From assembly GCA_963742345.1 (NCBI GenBank), contig CAVULO010000003.1:62001-126000 (forward strand): 64,000 nucleotides of DNA, in the 5' to 3' direction. The notes under the pieces were generated by a model. That model had not been told where the DNA came from. It searched no databases and worked only from the letters and a program-made list of their open reading frames with translations. The DNA comes from Pseudolabrys sp963742345 (GTDB lineage: Bacteria; Pseudomonadota; Alphaproteobacteria; Rhizobiales; Xanthobacteraceae). The position numbers were made by a program, and so were the translations under genes. Positions 24,801-31,548 of this stretch are shown piece by piece; the stretch's first letter is position 1; each line of letters begins with the position of its first letter.

Positions 24801-25696
24801 GTCGCCGTAACGATAATCGGGAAATTGTTGACGCGGCGCGCGGCCACCAGGCGGATGGTGCCATCGATAACGCCCATGCTCATGCCAACGCCGTGGTCGG
24901 AATTGGCTGTGAGCTGCAAGGCGATTGCCGTCGGAAACTGGCGGCCGATGTCGACGTCGTTTTGCGGAAAACGCGCGAGCAAGGCGCCATCGTTTCGAAA
25001 CAGGGCGAAACTGCTCTCGGGGTCGGAGCTGATTTCGTTGAAATAATTCTGGAGGAATTGCAGTTCAAATGAGGCCGATAGCACTCCGAGGAATTCGCCG
25101 TTCGGGGCGGAGATCTTGCGAACCAGATTCGTCACCCAGCTTCCGGTGGCGCGATTGCGAACGGGTTCGCTCAGGAACGATGTCGAGCCCGGATCGAATT
25201 TGGCAACGTTGAAGTAGTCGCGGTCCGCGACGTTGATGTCGGGCAGGGGCCACTGGCGGGAATAATTGATCAGCTTGCCGTCGGCATTGTAGATGATGAG
25301 GGAGCCGACATATGGTATGCCTTCAGCCTTGTCGCGCAATTTCAAATGGACATCGTAGCGGCTGAGCTGGCTTTCGAGCGTTTTCTTGCTGATGCCCGGC
25401 AGCCGGGAGATCTCTTCGCTCAATCCCTTTTGCACGGCTTCCACCGCCGCGAAAGTCTGCTCGATCTGTTTTGCGATGATGAGCGCGGAATTTGACAGGG
25501 CCCGTTCGTTTTCGGAAACGATCCGGGTGTGGAGATTGAAGGCGATGAGACTGGCGCTGCCCACAACGATGATGGCGAGCGTGACGGCACAGACGATGAT
25601 CATCCGTTCCGGATTGAAGAATTTGGATGACGGCGCTGCCGTGTCTGAGGCACGGGCGAATTGCGCAGACATCAATCTAGTAAGCCATCCTGGCAT
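21806..25696 (-). CDS. Cache-PAS-GGDEF-EAL c-di-GMP signalling protein
   Basis: A 1296-residue membrane sensor that makes or breaks c-di-GMP. Membrane helix at about 32-55; an extracytoplasmic dCache sensor at 60-305; second helix at 315-338; a short coiled coil; four PAS-type domains at about 365-475, 487-600, 605-720 and 728-855 (the first two share the G-G-W-V-A-T-H-E-D-(I/V)-T ending); GGDEF at 865-1025; EAL at 1040-1285. The GGDEF motif itself (R-I-G-G-D-E-F) is intact, but no RxxD inhibitory site precedes it. The EAL domain has E-A-L-A-R-W, V-N-I-S-P, E-I-T-E-G and D-D-F-G-S-G-F-S-S-L, so both activities look possible. It converges with the glutaminase fusion, 15 bases apart. Confidence 0.93.
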   Translation of the reverse strand: MPGWLTRLMSAQFARASDTAAPSSKFFNPERMIIVCAVTLAIIVVGSASLIAFNLHTRIVSENERALSNSALIIAKQIEQTFAAVEAVQKGLSEEISRLPGISKKTLESQLSRYDVHLKLRDKAEGIPYVGSLIIYNADGKLINYSRQWPLPDINVADRDYFNVAKFDPGSTSFLSEPVRNRATGSWVTNLVRKISAPNGEFLGVLSASFELQFLQNYFNEISSDPESSFALFRNDGALLARFPQNDVDIGRQFPTAIALQLTANSDHGVGMSMGVIDGTIRLVAARRVNNFPIIVTATKSKDALLAGWRKTATYTAGASILIIAIIAAFALLFTRLLRNYQALVQARAERNRAEQLRQQSLRFDVALNNMSHGLVMFDASSKLVVCNSRFMEIYGVSREVVKPGLSLLDLLKHRKECGSFSGDPQEYYEKLLKQISKRTLTKQNVPTPAGRIIQIVNQPMPDGGWVATHEDITDKVEAENAIRKQEEQLNAALENISQGVSMFDASKRLIICNKQYADIYELSDELTKPGTPFLSILEYTIAKGSAPKDWPTYIKARLSDVSVNAPYHTINRLHDGRYIAVVHRPLANGGWVATHEDVTEARRREESFRLLFEGSPVPMWVIDRDSLRFLAVNEAAVAHYGYSRAQFMAMTVTELRPPEDRARFAAFINALSDDQFNENIGQHIKADGTYIDVAVYSKALTYDGRKARLTVIHDITKTKIAEGELRRTKIFLNAVIEHVPLPIVVRDLDRSGTDTRGNKFTLFNRAYEELTGASRHDLIGKTAHEIFPPERAELIVQSDNEAVLSDRIVCTPEHQIPTAYKGPRRVLAKKTAIRDDDGQPQYILTVLDDVTERRQAEQHIWQLAHNNSLTGLPNRASLLEHLGATLDKASKAGEQFAVMCLDLDRFKEANDIYGHLVGDGLLREAARRLQAAAETAYLARIGGDEFIAVLTSDDPQAAARTLGDRLLASFKENFDIEGHQMQVGLSIGVAVFPADGADVKTLIANADAALYQAKSEVRGSLRFFEAKLGSRLRERRELQTDLQTALEQGDLLLHYQPQKTIAFGKVVGFEALARWDSAKRGMVPPDTFIPVAEQSSFIITLGERILREACKEAASWPKPLKVAVNISPIQFHHGDLPSLVHSILLETGLKPERLELEITEGVLIDDFTRAVSILRKLKTLGIHIALDDFGSGFSSLSYLHAFPFEKIKIDRVFIGDLEHNHHSMAIVRAIITLGHSLNIPVLAEGVETETQLSFLKQEGCDEVQGYLTGRPFPIETYAELIGREVRKARNIAAAG

Positions 25697-26183
25697 GCGG
25701 CCATGTCTTGCTTGAATGTCTTGCTTGAATGTCTTGCCTTAAGAGACACCTGGTCAAAGCATCGGCCGTTGGTACTGGAAATAATTTAATCATCGCCTTT
25801 CGTTGACGGTTTTTGCTGCGGAATGGCGTAGCCAAACGGCGCCGATGGTTAACGGGCACCTTCGAGATATTGGAAAGTATTCCTTAGCGGCGGCGTGCAG
25901 CACATTTTGCGGGGCGCGGACGGGACCGCTCACCGCTGTCCGGTAGCGGCGGCGCGGCTGAGCATAGCCCGCTCATCCCCGCGCAAGCGGGGATCCAGCA
26001 CTGGTTGCCCGCGTTCGCGGGCATGAGCGGAGAGGCGCGCGCGGTCCAGCGTCTCTCGTGCCGACGACGGCCGGTTTTCCTTGCGTCGTCATCGCTTTGT
26101 CAGGTGGCGGACATATGAGTCGACATGCATCCTGATAAGGAGCAACGTTCGGTTCCAGGCCATGCTCCCCCGAGGAGACTTCC
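25697..26183. other. Intergenic region with one short palindromic repeat
   Basis: About 487 bases with no convincing gene. Bases 25968-26033 carry a copy of the dispersed palindrome family: CATCCCCGCGCAAGCGGGGA and, inverted, GCCCGCGTTCGCGGGCATGA. The left part contains an imperfect duplication of TCTTGCTTGAATG (about 25709-25733). The promoter of the large minus-strand GGDEF/EAL gene must lie here but is not obvious. Confidence 0.6.
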
Positions 26184-26345
26184 ATGGAACACTTCGTCCA
26201 TCGCGAGAATTTGCAGCGCCTTCGCAGGCTCCTGACGGAAACGGATGACGAATCGCAGCGCCAGCAGATCCTGAGATTGCTGGCCGAGGAAGAAGCCAAG
26301 GATCATTTGCCGGTCAAGGAAAGCGAGCGCGATCGTCACGCGTAG
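26184..26345 (+). CDS. Small conserved soluble protein, 53 aa
   Basis: A gene below the usual length cut-off. GAGGAGACTTCC precedes the ATG at 26184, a strong ribosome-binding site. The product is MEHFVHRENLQRLRRLLTET, then D-D-E-S-Q-R-Q-Q-I-L-R-L-L-A-E-E-E-A-K-D and a charged tail ending SERDRHA. It is almost certainly all helical, with a repeating L-x-x-L-L pattern. I recall similar 50-60 aa proteins (E-x-x-R-x-Q-I-L-x-L-L-A-E-E-E-A-K) scattered in Bradyrhizobium-type genomes, often in many copies; function unknown. It ends 10 bases before the convergent Crp/Fnr gene. Confidence 0.75.
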   Translation: MEHFVHRENLQRLRRLLTETDDESQRQQILRLLAEEEAKDHLPVKESERDRHA

Positions 26346-26355
26346 GCGTACGCGA

Positions 26356-27063
26356 CTAGGCCGACAGCAGCCGCTCGTAATGCGCCTTCACGGCGACGTA
26401 ACACTCGCAGGAAGCCTCTCGTAGTCCGTCGAGGTCCAGCAGGCGGATGTTGCCGCGCCGGTATCTGACCAGGCCTGCTTTTTGCAGCGTATTGGCCACG
26501 AGCGATACACTCGGCCGGCGCACGCCGAGCATCTGGGCGAGAAACTCCTGCGTCAGCATCAGATCGTTGCTTCCGGCGAGATCCCGCATCCGCAGCAGCC
26601 AGCGGCACATGCGCGCTTCGACCGAGTGACTGGCGTTGCAGGCGGCGGATTGCTGGGACTCCGCGAACAGAACCTGCTCGTGATGAATGAGAACAGCGCG
26701 GAAGGGCTCGAACTCGCCTGCGATCTTGCGAAACCGGTCGACCGCGATGACGGAGGCCGTGCCGGCAAGCTGCACGATCGCCTTGTTGAGGGAAACCTTG
26801 CCGTCGAGAGCCGACGATGCGTTGAAGACGCCGTCACGGCCGACCATTGCCGTTTCGATCATGTCGCCGAGGTCGAGCTCGACCACCAGCGAGATCACGC
26901 CGGAGTGGGGAAAATACACGCGTTGTATTTCGCTCCCGGCTTCCGCCAAAATCGCGCCATGCGTCAGTTCGACAGCTTTCAAATGAGGTTTGATCGCCGC
27001 AAAAACGTTCGCTGAAAGAGACGCGAGCAACTGGTTTGGCGATTGTTTTGCAGAATGAGCCAC
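26356..27063 (-). CDS. Crp/Fnr-family transcriptional regulator
   Basis: A 235-residue regulator starting MAHSAKQSPNQLLASLSANV. The N-terminal beta-roll includes L-A-E-A-G-S-E-I-Q-R-V-Y-F-P-H-S-G-V-I-S-L-V-V and M-V-G-R-D-G-V-F-N-A-S-S-A-L, which lacks the G-E-x-A-L-x-x-x-x-R-S/A cassette of cAMP binders, so its signal is probably not cAMP. The C-terminal winged helix reads T-Q-E-F-L-A-Q-M-L-G-V-R-R-P-S-V-S-L-V-A-N-T-L-Q-K-A-G-L-V. Its recognition helix (R-R-P-S-V-S) differs from the CRP-type R-E-x-x-x-R of the regulator at 15590, so different targets are expected. This subtype is common in rhizobia. Confidence 0.88.
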   Translation of the reverse strand: MAHSAKQSPNQLLASLSANVFAAIKPHLKAVELTHGAILAEAGSEIQRVYFPHSGVISLVVELDLGDMIETAMVGRDGVFNASSALDGKVSLNKAIVQLAGTASVIAVDRFRKIAGEFEPFRAVLIHHEQVLFAESQQSAACNASHSVEARMCRWLLRMRDLAGSNDLMLTQEFLAQMLGVRRPSVSLVANTLQKAGLVRYRRGNIRLLDLDGLREASCECYVAVKAHYERLLSA

Positions 27064-27285
27064 GACGTTTCTCCTGCCTGATCGGCGGGAGCGCGGGCGC
27101 GTCTCTCAGTCACTGGCGCCAAAGGTCTGCTGCCAGCGATGAGAGATATATAGGCGCTCGCGTATCCGATAGCGAACGAATAATGGAGATTGCGGCGCCC
27201 GGATGTTTCGGTTCGATGTGTACAAAAAGGATCACCGCGCCGCAGCGCCTGCGGCTCGCCGTCAGCGTTGTCCGCGCCTGTCGCC

Positions 27286-27498
27286 TTACCTGAAAACGCT
27301 GGCCGAGAGTGTGAGATCGCTTTCGGGCGCGACTCGCTCATGCTTTTCAGCGACGTTCTTGATCCGGTAGCACGGGTCGCCCGGATCGCGGTCCGAGGCC
27401 GGAATGAGATGACGAATTTCGTAAGGGCCCGGGGCTGATGATCGAAGCAGCCTTGGCTCAAGCTCGACGATCTGACCGATATTGAACTTATGCGGCAT
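27286..27498 (-). CDS. Small conserved protein, 70 aa
   Basis: Product MPHKFNIGQIVELEPRLLRS followed by SAPGPYEIRHLIPASDRDPG and a tail with Y-R-I-K-N-V-A-E-K-H-E-R-V-A-P-E-S-D-L. The pattern F-x-(I/V)-G-Q-x-V-x-x-x-P...G-x-Y-E-I-x-x-x-x-P...Y-R-I-K...E-x-H-E-R-V-x-x-E-S is familiar from short proteins in many rhizobia, predicted beta-rich (SH3-like). Function unknown. AGGA lies upstream of the ATG at 27498, and the start overlaps the 3' end of the preceding 155-aa gene by 11 bases, suggesting translational coupling. Confidence 0.75.
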   Translation of the reverse strand: MPHKFNIGQIVELEPRLLRSSAPGPYEIRHLIPASDRDPGDPCYRIKNVAEKHERVAPESDLTLSASVFR

Positions 27499-27955
27499 GA
27501 GATGTTCCTGTCGCCCCGGTTGGTTTGGATGCGCAATCGGCGGGGCTTTCTTCGTCCTTGTGCGTATGCAGGAAGCGGGCAATCTGCGCTCTCAGCGAAA
27601 CCGATTTCAGGACATCCCCCATTGAGCCCGCGGTATCGAAGAGCTCGCGCTGGAGCTTGGTGGGAATCGTGTTCCACTGCAGGATGACGGCCGCGCCGAG
27701 GCAGCGAAGAATGTGCTCCTCGACTTCGGGGCCGGTCGCGCGGGCGGGCTTTCCAGCGCTGCCATCCTGTGGATGGGCGCCCTGCGAGCGGATGATCTTG
27801 TCGAAATTGTCCGCCAGCCAATCCTCGTTTGCCGCCAGCGCAGCGAAACTTTCCCTCGATCGCTGAAGTTCGCGGATCTCACTCGGGACGTCGGTATGTT
27901 TGAGCGATTCGGCGGATTCTGCCGCTTTCGCGCGAAATTGCTTGGCTGTGAACAT
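27488..27955 (-). CDS. Conserved hypothetical protein, 155 aa
   Basis: Starts MFTAKQFRAKAAESAESLKH and appears soluble and mostly helical (E-L-Q-R-S-R-E-S-F-A-A-L-A-A-N-E-D-W-L-A-D-N-F). A central segment reads V-E-E-H-I-L-R-C-L-G-A-A-V-I-L-Q-W-N-T-I-P-T-K-L-Q-R-E-L-F-D-T-A-G-S-M-G-D, similar to a short helical domain seen in rhizobial proteins near stress genes. The ATG at 27955 is selected because the upstream part of the frame (to 28093) lacks coding character. The 70-aa gene follows with an 11-base overlap. Function not recognised. Confidence 0.7.
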   Translation of the reverse strand: MFTAKQFRAKAAESAESLKHTDVPSEIRELQRSRESFAALAANEDWLADNFDKIIRSQGAHPQDGSAGKPARATGPEVEEHILRCLGAAVILQWNTIPTKLQRELFDTAGSMGDVLKSVSLRAQIARFLHTHKDEESPADCASKPTGATGTSHAA

Positions 27956-28291
27956 GGGATGCTCCCTGTGCGTCGCGCGCCGGGCGGATTGCCGCTCGAC
28001 GGTGCCGTTGATTCTGCTTGTTGGATGCTGGTGACTGTATATGGGGACGATCAGGCCGAATTGCGACGGCCAAGGACGGTCAAGGTCGGCCAATGACGCA
28101 AGTCGAGGGATTGGCTCGTCGTTGGCTGGTTATGGGCTCAATTGCCGCCCAAACACCAATGAAACCGGTCTTTATTTCAGACGGACGGCCGCTTGCTACT
28201 GTGGTTGGCGCAATTCATCGCCATATAAGGGTGTTGTTTGAATGATTCACATTCAGATGATGTTTCATAAAATATTTTGGAGATAACGCTC

Positions 28292-28525
28292 ATGAATAAC
28301 CCAACAACCCCGAACACCGCTTCGGCGAGCACCGGCACTCCTGCTGATGCGAAGAAAATTCTTCTCAAGGATATCGGCGCCAAGTGGGGCAAGTTCTCCG
28401 AGCAGGAGCTCGGCGCACTCAAGAACAAGGACGATCTCATCACCCAGGTCGTCGCCAAGTATAGCATCGAAAAGACCCAGGCTCAGACCGATGTCGATGC
28501 CGTCATGAAGGGCCGCCAGATCTGA
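28292..28525 (+). CDS. CsbD-like small stress protein
   Basis: A 77-residue hydrophilic protein. The core K-W-G-K-F-S-E-Q-E-L-G-A-L-K-N-K-D-D-L-I-T-Q-V-V-A-K-Y-S-I-E-K-T-Q-A-Q-T-D-V-D follows the CsbD family pattern (K-W-G-K-L-T-x-x-D-L-x-x-I-x-G-K-x-D-x-L-x-x-x-x-x-x-x-Y-G). CsbD proteins are induced in general stress; their biochemical role is unknown. The N-terminal 25 residues are Thr/Ser/Pro/Ala-rich and probably disordered. GGAGATAA precedes the ATG at 28292. A hairpin follows the stop, so it is probably transcribed alone. Confidence 0.72.
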   Translation: MNNPTTPNTASASTGTPADAKKILLKDIGAKWGKFSEQELGALKNKDDLITQVVAKYSIEKTQAQTDVDAVMKGRQI

Positions 28526-28542
28526 TCTGGACGCAATATTTC

Positions 28543-28564
28543 GGGGCCGCCGGCTGGCGGCCCC
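28543..28564 (+). terminator. GC hairpin, probable terminator
   Basis: GGGGCCGCC (28543-28551) pairs perfectly with GGCGGCCCC (28556-28564) around a four-base loop, 18 bases after the CsbD-like gene stop. The following sequence (GTCGTCTGCCTT) has no clean T-run, so it may attenuate or protect the mRNA 3' end rather than act as a full intrinsic terminator. Confidence 0.6.
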
Positions 28565-28599
28565 GTCGTCTGCCTTAATCTGCTTTTCCGGGTAACAAC

Positions 28600-28863
28600 A
28601 TGGCGCTCAATTTTCCAAACCGCAGCCGAAGCTACGACGCAACGCGGCGGGCCGTTCGCTTCTGGGGATATGACAAATCCATGGAGAGTTCATTCTTTGT
28701 GACCGCGGATGCCCTCCGGCAAATTCAACCGGACATAAAACCCGACGCAGTCGACCTGCTGCGGGCGTTCGATAGCAACCGCGACCGCATCTACAACATC
28801 GCCGCGAAGGTTTACGCGCGGGGCCGGCGAGGCACCTACGATTTAAACGCGGCCGACGTTTGA
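28600..28863 (+). CDS. DUF1488 family protein
   Basis: An 87-residue protein starting MALNFPNRSRSYDATRRAVR. The opening F-P-N-x-S-R-S-Y-D-x-x-R-x-x-V-R-F-W-G-Y-D, then S-S-F-F-V-T-A-D-A-L and L-L-x-A-F-D-x-N-R-D-x-I-x-x-x-A-x-K-V-Y, are the signature of DUF1488. The family is small, soluble, widespread in proteobacteria and uncharacterised. It lies 74 bases downstream of the CsbD-like gene behind the hairpin, and converges on the secreted CHAP-like gene. Base composition is similar to its neighbours. Confidence 0.88.
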   Translation: MALNFPNRSRSYDATRRAVRFWGYDKSMESSFFVTADALRQIQPDIKPDAVDLLRAFDSNRDRIYNIAAKVYARGRRGTYDLNAADV

Positions 28864-28901
28864 TTTCTGCCGTGGCATTTCGGGCCAAAGCGAAGTGCCC
28901 G

Positions 28902-29534
28902 CTAGCGCGTCGCTAACTGTGCATGTGGATTGACGAACGCGTAGCCGCGCACGTCGCGCACGTGCACCCGCGACAGGCCGCCGCCGGAATTATAATCGCG
29001 GATCAGCCATTGTCCGTTCCCGGCTGCCCCCTCGATATACATCACATGGCCACTGCGAACGGCGGCTAGCCCGGCGCGCGGAGCGCTTTCGTGCGGAAAC
29101 AGGCGCGACCAGTTGGACGCCAGGTTGAGCCGCGCGTCTGCAAGCCCGAGGTACATGCGCAAGCCGCAGCCGCAATACGAATGCGGGCAGCCGCTCGGAC
29201 GCGAGCCGATGATCGCGCCTTCATCGGCTGCGAGCACCGCGCGGTTGCCGGTCGCGTCGACGACGGCGGCGCGGTCTCCGAGCAGGACGCTGTTGCCGGT
29301 GGCATCCAGGATCGCGGCGCGGTTTGCAATCGCTCCACCGCAGACCTGCCGTCCGTCATTCGTCAACGCGCAGCGGGCTGACTGATGGCCGCCCGTATGT
29401 CTCGTCTGCGAGGCATAGTGATGCTTGAAATGACGAGCTTCGGCCGGTTGTGTCGCAAGTGTGATCACAAGTGTGGTCACTAGTGCGGTCAGGGGCAATG
29501 CGATTGCCGCTCCGATGTTAGTCAAGCGAGTCAT
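28902..29534 (-). CDS. Exported protein with CHAP-like C-terminal region
   Basis: A 210-residue exported protein. MTRLTNIGAAIALPLTALVT followed by TLVITLATQPAEA is a signal peptide. The middle has repeated short units of the form (R-A-A-(I/V)-(L/V)-D-A-T-G-N-(S/R)-(V/A)-(L/V)-L) at about 75-110. The C-terminal half (C-G-C-G-L-R-M-Y-L-G-L-A-D-A-R-L-N-L-A-S-N-W-S-R, then G-H-V-M-Y-I-E-G-A-A-G-N-G-Q-W-L-I-R-D-Y-N-S-G-G-G-L-S-R) looks like a small CHAP-type domain seen in many rhizobial secreted proteins, with Cys and His in place. Peptidoglycan hydrolase activity is only a possibility. The ATG at 29534 is used; the longer frame (to 29690) adds a non-signal N-terminus. Confidence 0.72.
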   Translation of the reverse strand: MTRLTNIGAAIALPLTALVTTLVITLATQPAEARHFKHHYASQTRHTGGHQSARCALTNDGRQVCGGAIANRAAILDATGNSVLLGDRAAVVDATGNRAVLAADEGAIIGSRPSGCPHSYCGCGLRMYLGLADARLNLASNWSRLFPHESAPRAGLAAVRSGHVMYIEGAAGNGQWLIRDYNSGGGLSRVHVRDVRGYAFVNPHAQLATR

Positions 29535-30100
29535 GGTGTCCCTCTTTTGCAGTGAAGACGAATTGCGAAAAACGCCGCCTCCTTCGGCGCGGACAAAAAC
29601 ATTCGGGAAGGCCCAGTACGCACGGTGCCAAACAAAGAACCCAGGTTTGTGATGGAGTAGGTTGAAGTCACCGGCAGCGATCCGGCACATTCGAGACGCA
29701 GACGTGCATGGCGATGATGTTCATTGTTTGGCAGCGGACATAGGAATTGCGTCCCGAAAACATGCCAATAACGACAGCGATAGGCCGGGGTTCCACCGGC
29801 CACCGCAATCAGGCTAATACAATGAAATCATGGGCTAATCTAAATCGCTCGGCGCGCGGCCCCGACGTCTTTTTTCGACAGCACGGCGCCCACCACTGGT
29901 ATGTCAGTGCCGAACCGGCGCGAATGTTTTTCCCAAATTTTTTCGGCACCGTCGCTCCGGTTACGGCTCGCGATTCAGGTTGCCGGTAAAATTTTGCCGC
30001 TGACCGGATTTTCCGGGAGCGCCACGCTTGCGATTCGATTCCAACAAACTCAATTGCACGCTGGAATGTTTGCCGCCCCGATTCGGTGCGGCTGAAATTC
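29535..30100. other. Intergenic region without a gene
   Basis: About 566 bases between the CHAP-like gene and the terminator of the RlpA-like gene. Open frames in both directions lack family features. The A+T content is slightly higher around 29830-30060. No repeat of the dispersed families and no RNA structure is seen. Confidence 0.5.
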
Positions 30101-30143
30101 AAAAAGTGCGGGCGCCGCCGGGTTTGAACCCGGCGGCGCCCGC
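30101..30143 (-). terminator. Strong Rho-independent terminator of the RlpA-like gene
   Basis: A near-perfect inverted repeat (30108-30124 against 30127-30143: GCGGGCGCCGCCGGGTT and its complement) forms a very stable stem. Read on the minus strand it is followed by the T-rich tract ACTTTTTGAATTT, matching a terminator for the minus-strand gene that ends at 30170. Confidence 0.88.
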
Positions 30144-30169
30144 ACAACGCATACGCAACACAAACGTGC

Positions 30170-30556
30170 TTACGCAACACAAACGTATTGAGAACCGCTC
30201 ATTCCAAGCCGTTGCGCCGCACCCTTTGCAAGGTCGAGGCGCGCGCCCATGCGGTATGCAATTCCCCACGGGCCGGTATCGTTGATCCTGATCGTCAGCG
30301 AACGGCCGTTTTTCGGGTTCGTCACAGTCAGCGTTGTCCCGATTGGCCAGGTCCGCGCTGCTGCGGTGTTGCCGCTCGCGTCGAATCGTTCGCCACTCGC
30401 AGTGCGTTTTCCCGATGAATACGAGCTCGCCAGAATCTCTTGTCCCGCGCAATTACCCGATGGCTTTACGTACTTGTGAACGGAGCCCCATCCCGCCGCG
30501 TTTGCTGCGGTGAAGCTCATGATACCGATCAAAATTCCAATGCCGATACGCTTCAT
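30170..30556 (-). CDS. RlpA-like double-psi beta-barrel exported protein
   Basis: A 128-residue exported protein. MKRIGIGILIGIMSFTAANA is a signal peptide; the mature domain carries the RlpA signature: A-S-S-Y-S-S-G-K-R-T-A-S-G-E-R-F-D, A-A-A-R-T-W-P-I-G-T-T-L-T-V-T-N, then S-L-T-I-R-I-N-D-T-G-P and the closing R-L-D-L-A-K-G-A-A-Q-R-L-G. RlpA proteins are lytic transglycosylases acting on denuded glycan at the septum; the catalytic Asp of R-I-N-D-x-G-P is present. There is no lipobox and no SPOR domain, so it is a minimal version. GAGGGAC precedes the ATG at 30556. The TTG at 30559 is an alternative start. Confidence 0.87.
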   Translation of the reverse strand: MKRIGIGILIGIMSFTAANAAGWGSVHKYVKPSGNCAGQEILASSYSSGKRTASGERFDASGNTAAARTWPIGTTLTVTNPKNGRSLTIRINDTGPWGIAYRMGARLDLAKGAAQRLGMSGSQYVCVA

Positions 30557-30765
30557 CAAATTGTCCCTCGCTAATCGCTATGCTGAAAGCCGGTAACGCA
30601 GCACCAAATCGTGAATCGCGTTGCACCGCTGCCCGCACCTTAGCGCTGGGCAAGATGGCAGAAGAATGGCAATCGCAATTGCGATCGGCGCCAGGGTTAG
30701 CGGAGGAGGATTAATGCGCTATGTGAGTGCGGTATGCGAGGGCGGTATGTGAGGTATGAATGTAG

Positions 30766-31044
30766 TCAGCGCGCGAGTCGGCGCCGGTTTGCGCGCACTT
30801 TCCGCCGGTAGACATTCGCTGCAGATTTCGACGCAGCCTCTACACCGCCGCCCGTCATTAACGTGGCTGCCGCAACCGTCTGCGCTTGCGCGATTGCGAA
30901 GGCCTTCTCGGTGACCATCCTTTGCATTTCGCGTTTCGCGACGGCGCCGCCGGACGCCAGCCGCATCATGCGCATGGCGATAACGGCATTCGCATCCCAT
31001 GCGGTTTGGGCTGCTCTAAAATAAGTTTGCCAAAGATTGAGCAC
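30766..31044 (-). CDS. Conserved hypothetical protein, 92 aa, phasin-like helix
   Basis: Starting at GTG 31044 (GGAGAG upstream) the product is VLNLWQTYFRAAQTAWDANA followed by V-I-A-M-R-M-M-R-L-A-S-G-G-A-V-A-K-R-E-M-Q-R-M-V-T-E-K-A-F-A and an Ala-rich helix, ending in a strongly basic YRRKVRANRRRLAR. The W-x-x-Y-x-x-A-A-Q-T-x-W-x-A and M-V-T-E-K pattern is reminiscent of phasin-like proteins of rhizobia that coat polyhydroxyalkanoate granules. This is a resemblance by eye only. It lies alone between the RlpA-like gene and the 93-aa exported protein gene. Confidence 0.68.
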   Translation of the reverse strand: MLNLWQTYFRAAQTAWDANAVIAMRMMRLASGGAVAKREMQRMVTEKAFAIAQAQTVAAATLMTGGGVEAASKSAANVYRRKVRANRRRLAR

Positions 31045-31132
31045 GGTCACTCTCCACGGTCGCAACGCGCCGCGCCCGAAAATGATCCGCTATCCGGCGT
31101 GACAGAAAGTCACGCTTTCGTGCGACAACGGC

Positions 31133-31414
31133 TTATTTCCGGTCGTCGAACGGCGATTTGATCGACAGACCGATGGTGGGAGTGCCCGGTTCCCTGGTGG
31201 GCGGCGTGTAGCCCGTGATCAGGTCGCCGGAATCCGGAGCCCGCTGTGGCCGCAGGTCCAGCGATGAGCCTGGAGGAACCGGCACCGGGACTGTGTATGC
31301 GTCCAGGGGCACTTTGCGGACATAGGTGTCCTCGGCATGGAGGCTTTGAATCGCACCGGCTCCGAGCGAAAGCCCGGCGAGCATGGACAATGCAACAACG
31401 TGACGTGTTCTCAT
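31133..31414 (-). CDS. Small exported protein, 93 aa
   Basis: MRTRHVVALSMLAGLSLGAG followed by AIQSLHA is a signal peptide (the opening resembles the leader of DUF1330 proteins). The mature part is short and Pro-rich: V-P-L-D-A-Y-T-V-P-V-P-V-P-P-G-S-S-L-D-L-R-P-Q-R-A-P-D-S-G-D-L-I-T-G-Y and ends KSPFDDRK. No domain is recognisable. The ATG at 31414 is at the start of the signal peptide. It is followed downstream by the 92-aa gene on the same strand, 88 bases away. Confidence 0.65.
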   Translation of the reverse strand: MRTRHVVALSMLAGLSLGAGAIQSLHAEDTYVRKVPLDAYTVPVPVPPGSSLDLRPQRAPDSGDLITGYTPPTREPGTPTIGLSIKSPFDDRK

Positions 31415-31548
31415 TGCTGTCCCCCGATACCGGCGGTCATCCCGGCTGCGGGCAGCCTAGCATTGAAGTTCTTACAATCAAGTTATGAAAAAAAGTGCCG
31501 CAGCGGCGCGTTGAGCCTCGTTTCGACCGGCACGGGCCTGACAGGCAT

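Noticed and set aside
29445..29485. TGTGATCACA and similar CRP-like words
   Set aside because: They lie inside the signal-peptide codons of the CHAP-like gene (repeated V-T/T-L codons), lack the N6 spacing and have no promoter context.
29809..30180. Minus-strand 123-aa frame reading through the terminator hairpin
   Set aside because: It starts in the C-terminal part of the RlpA-like gene region and covers a strong terminator; no coding features.
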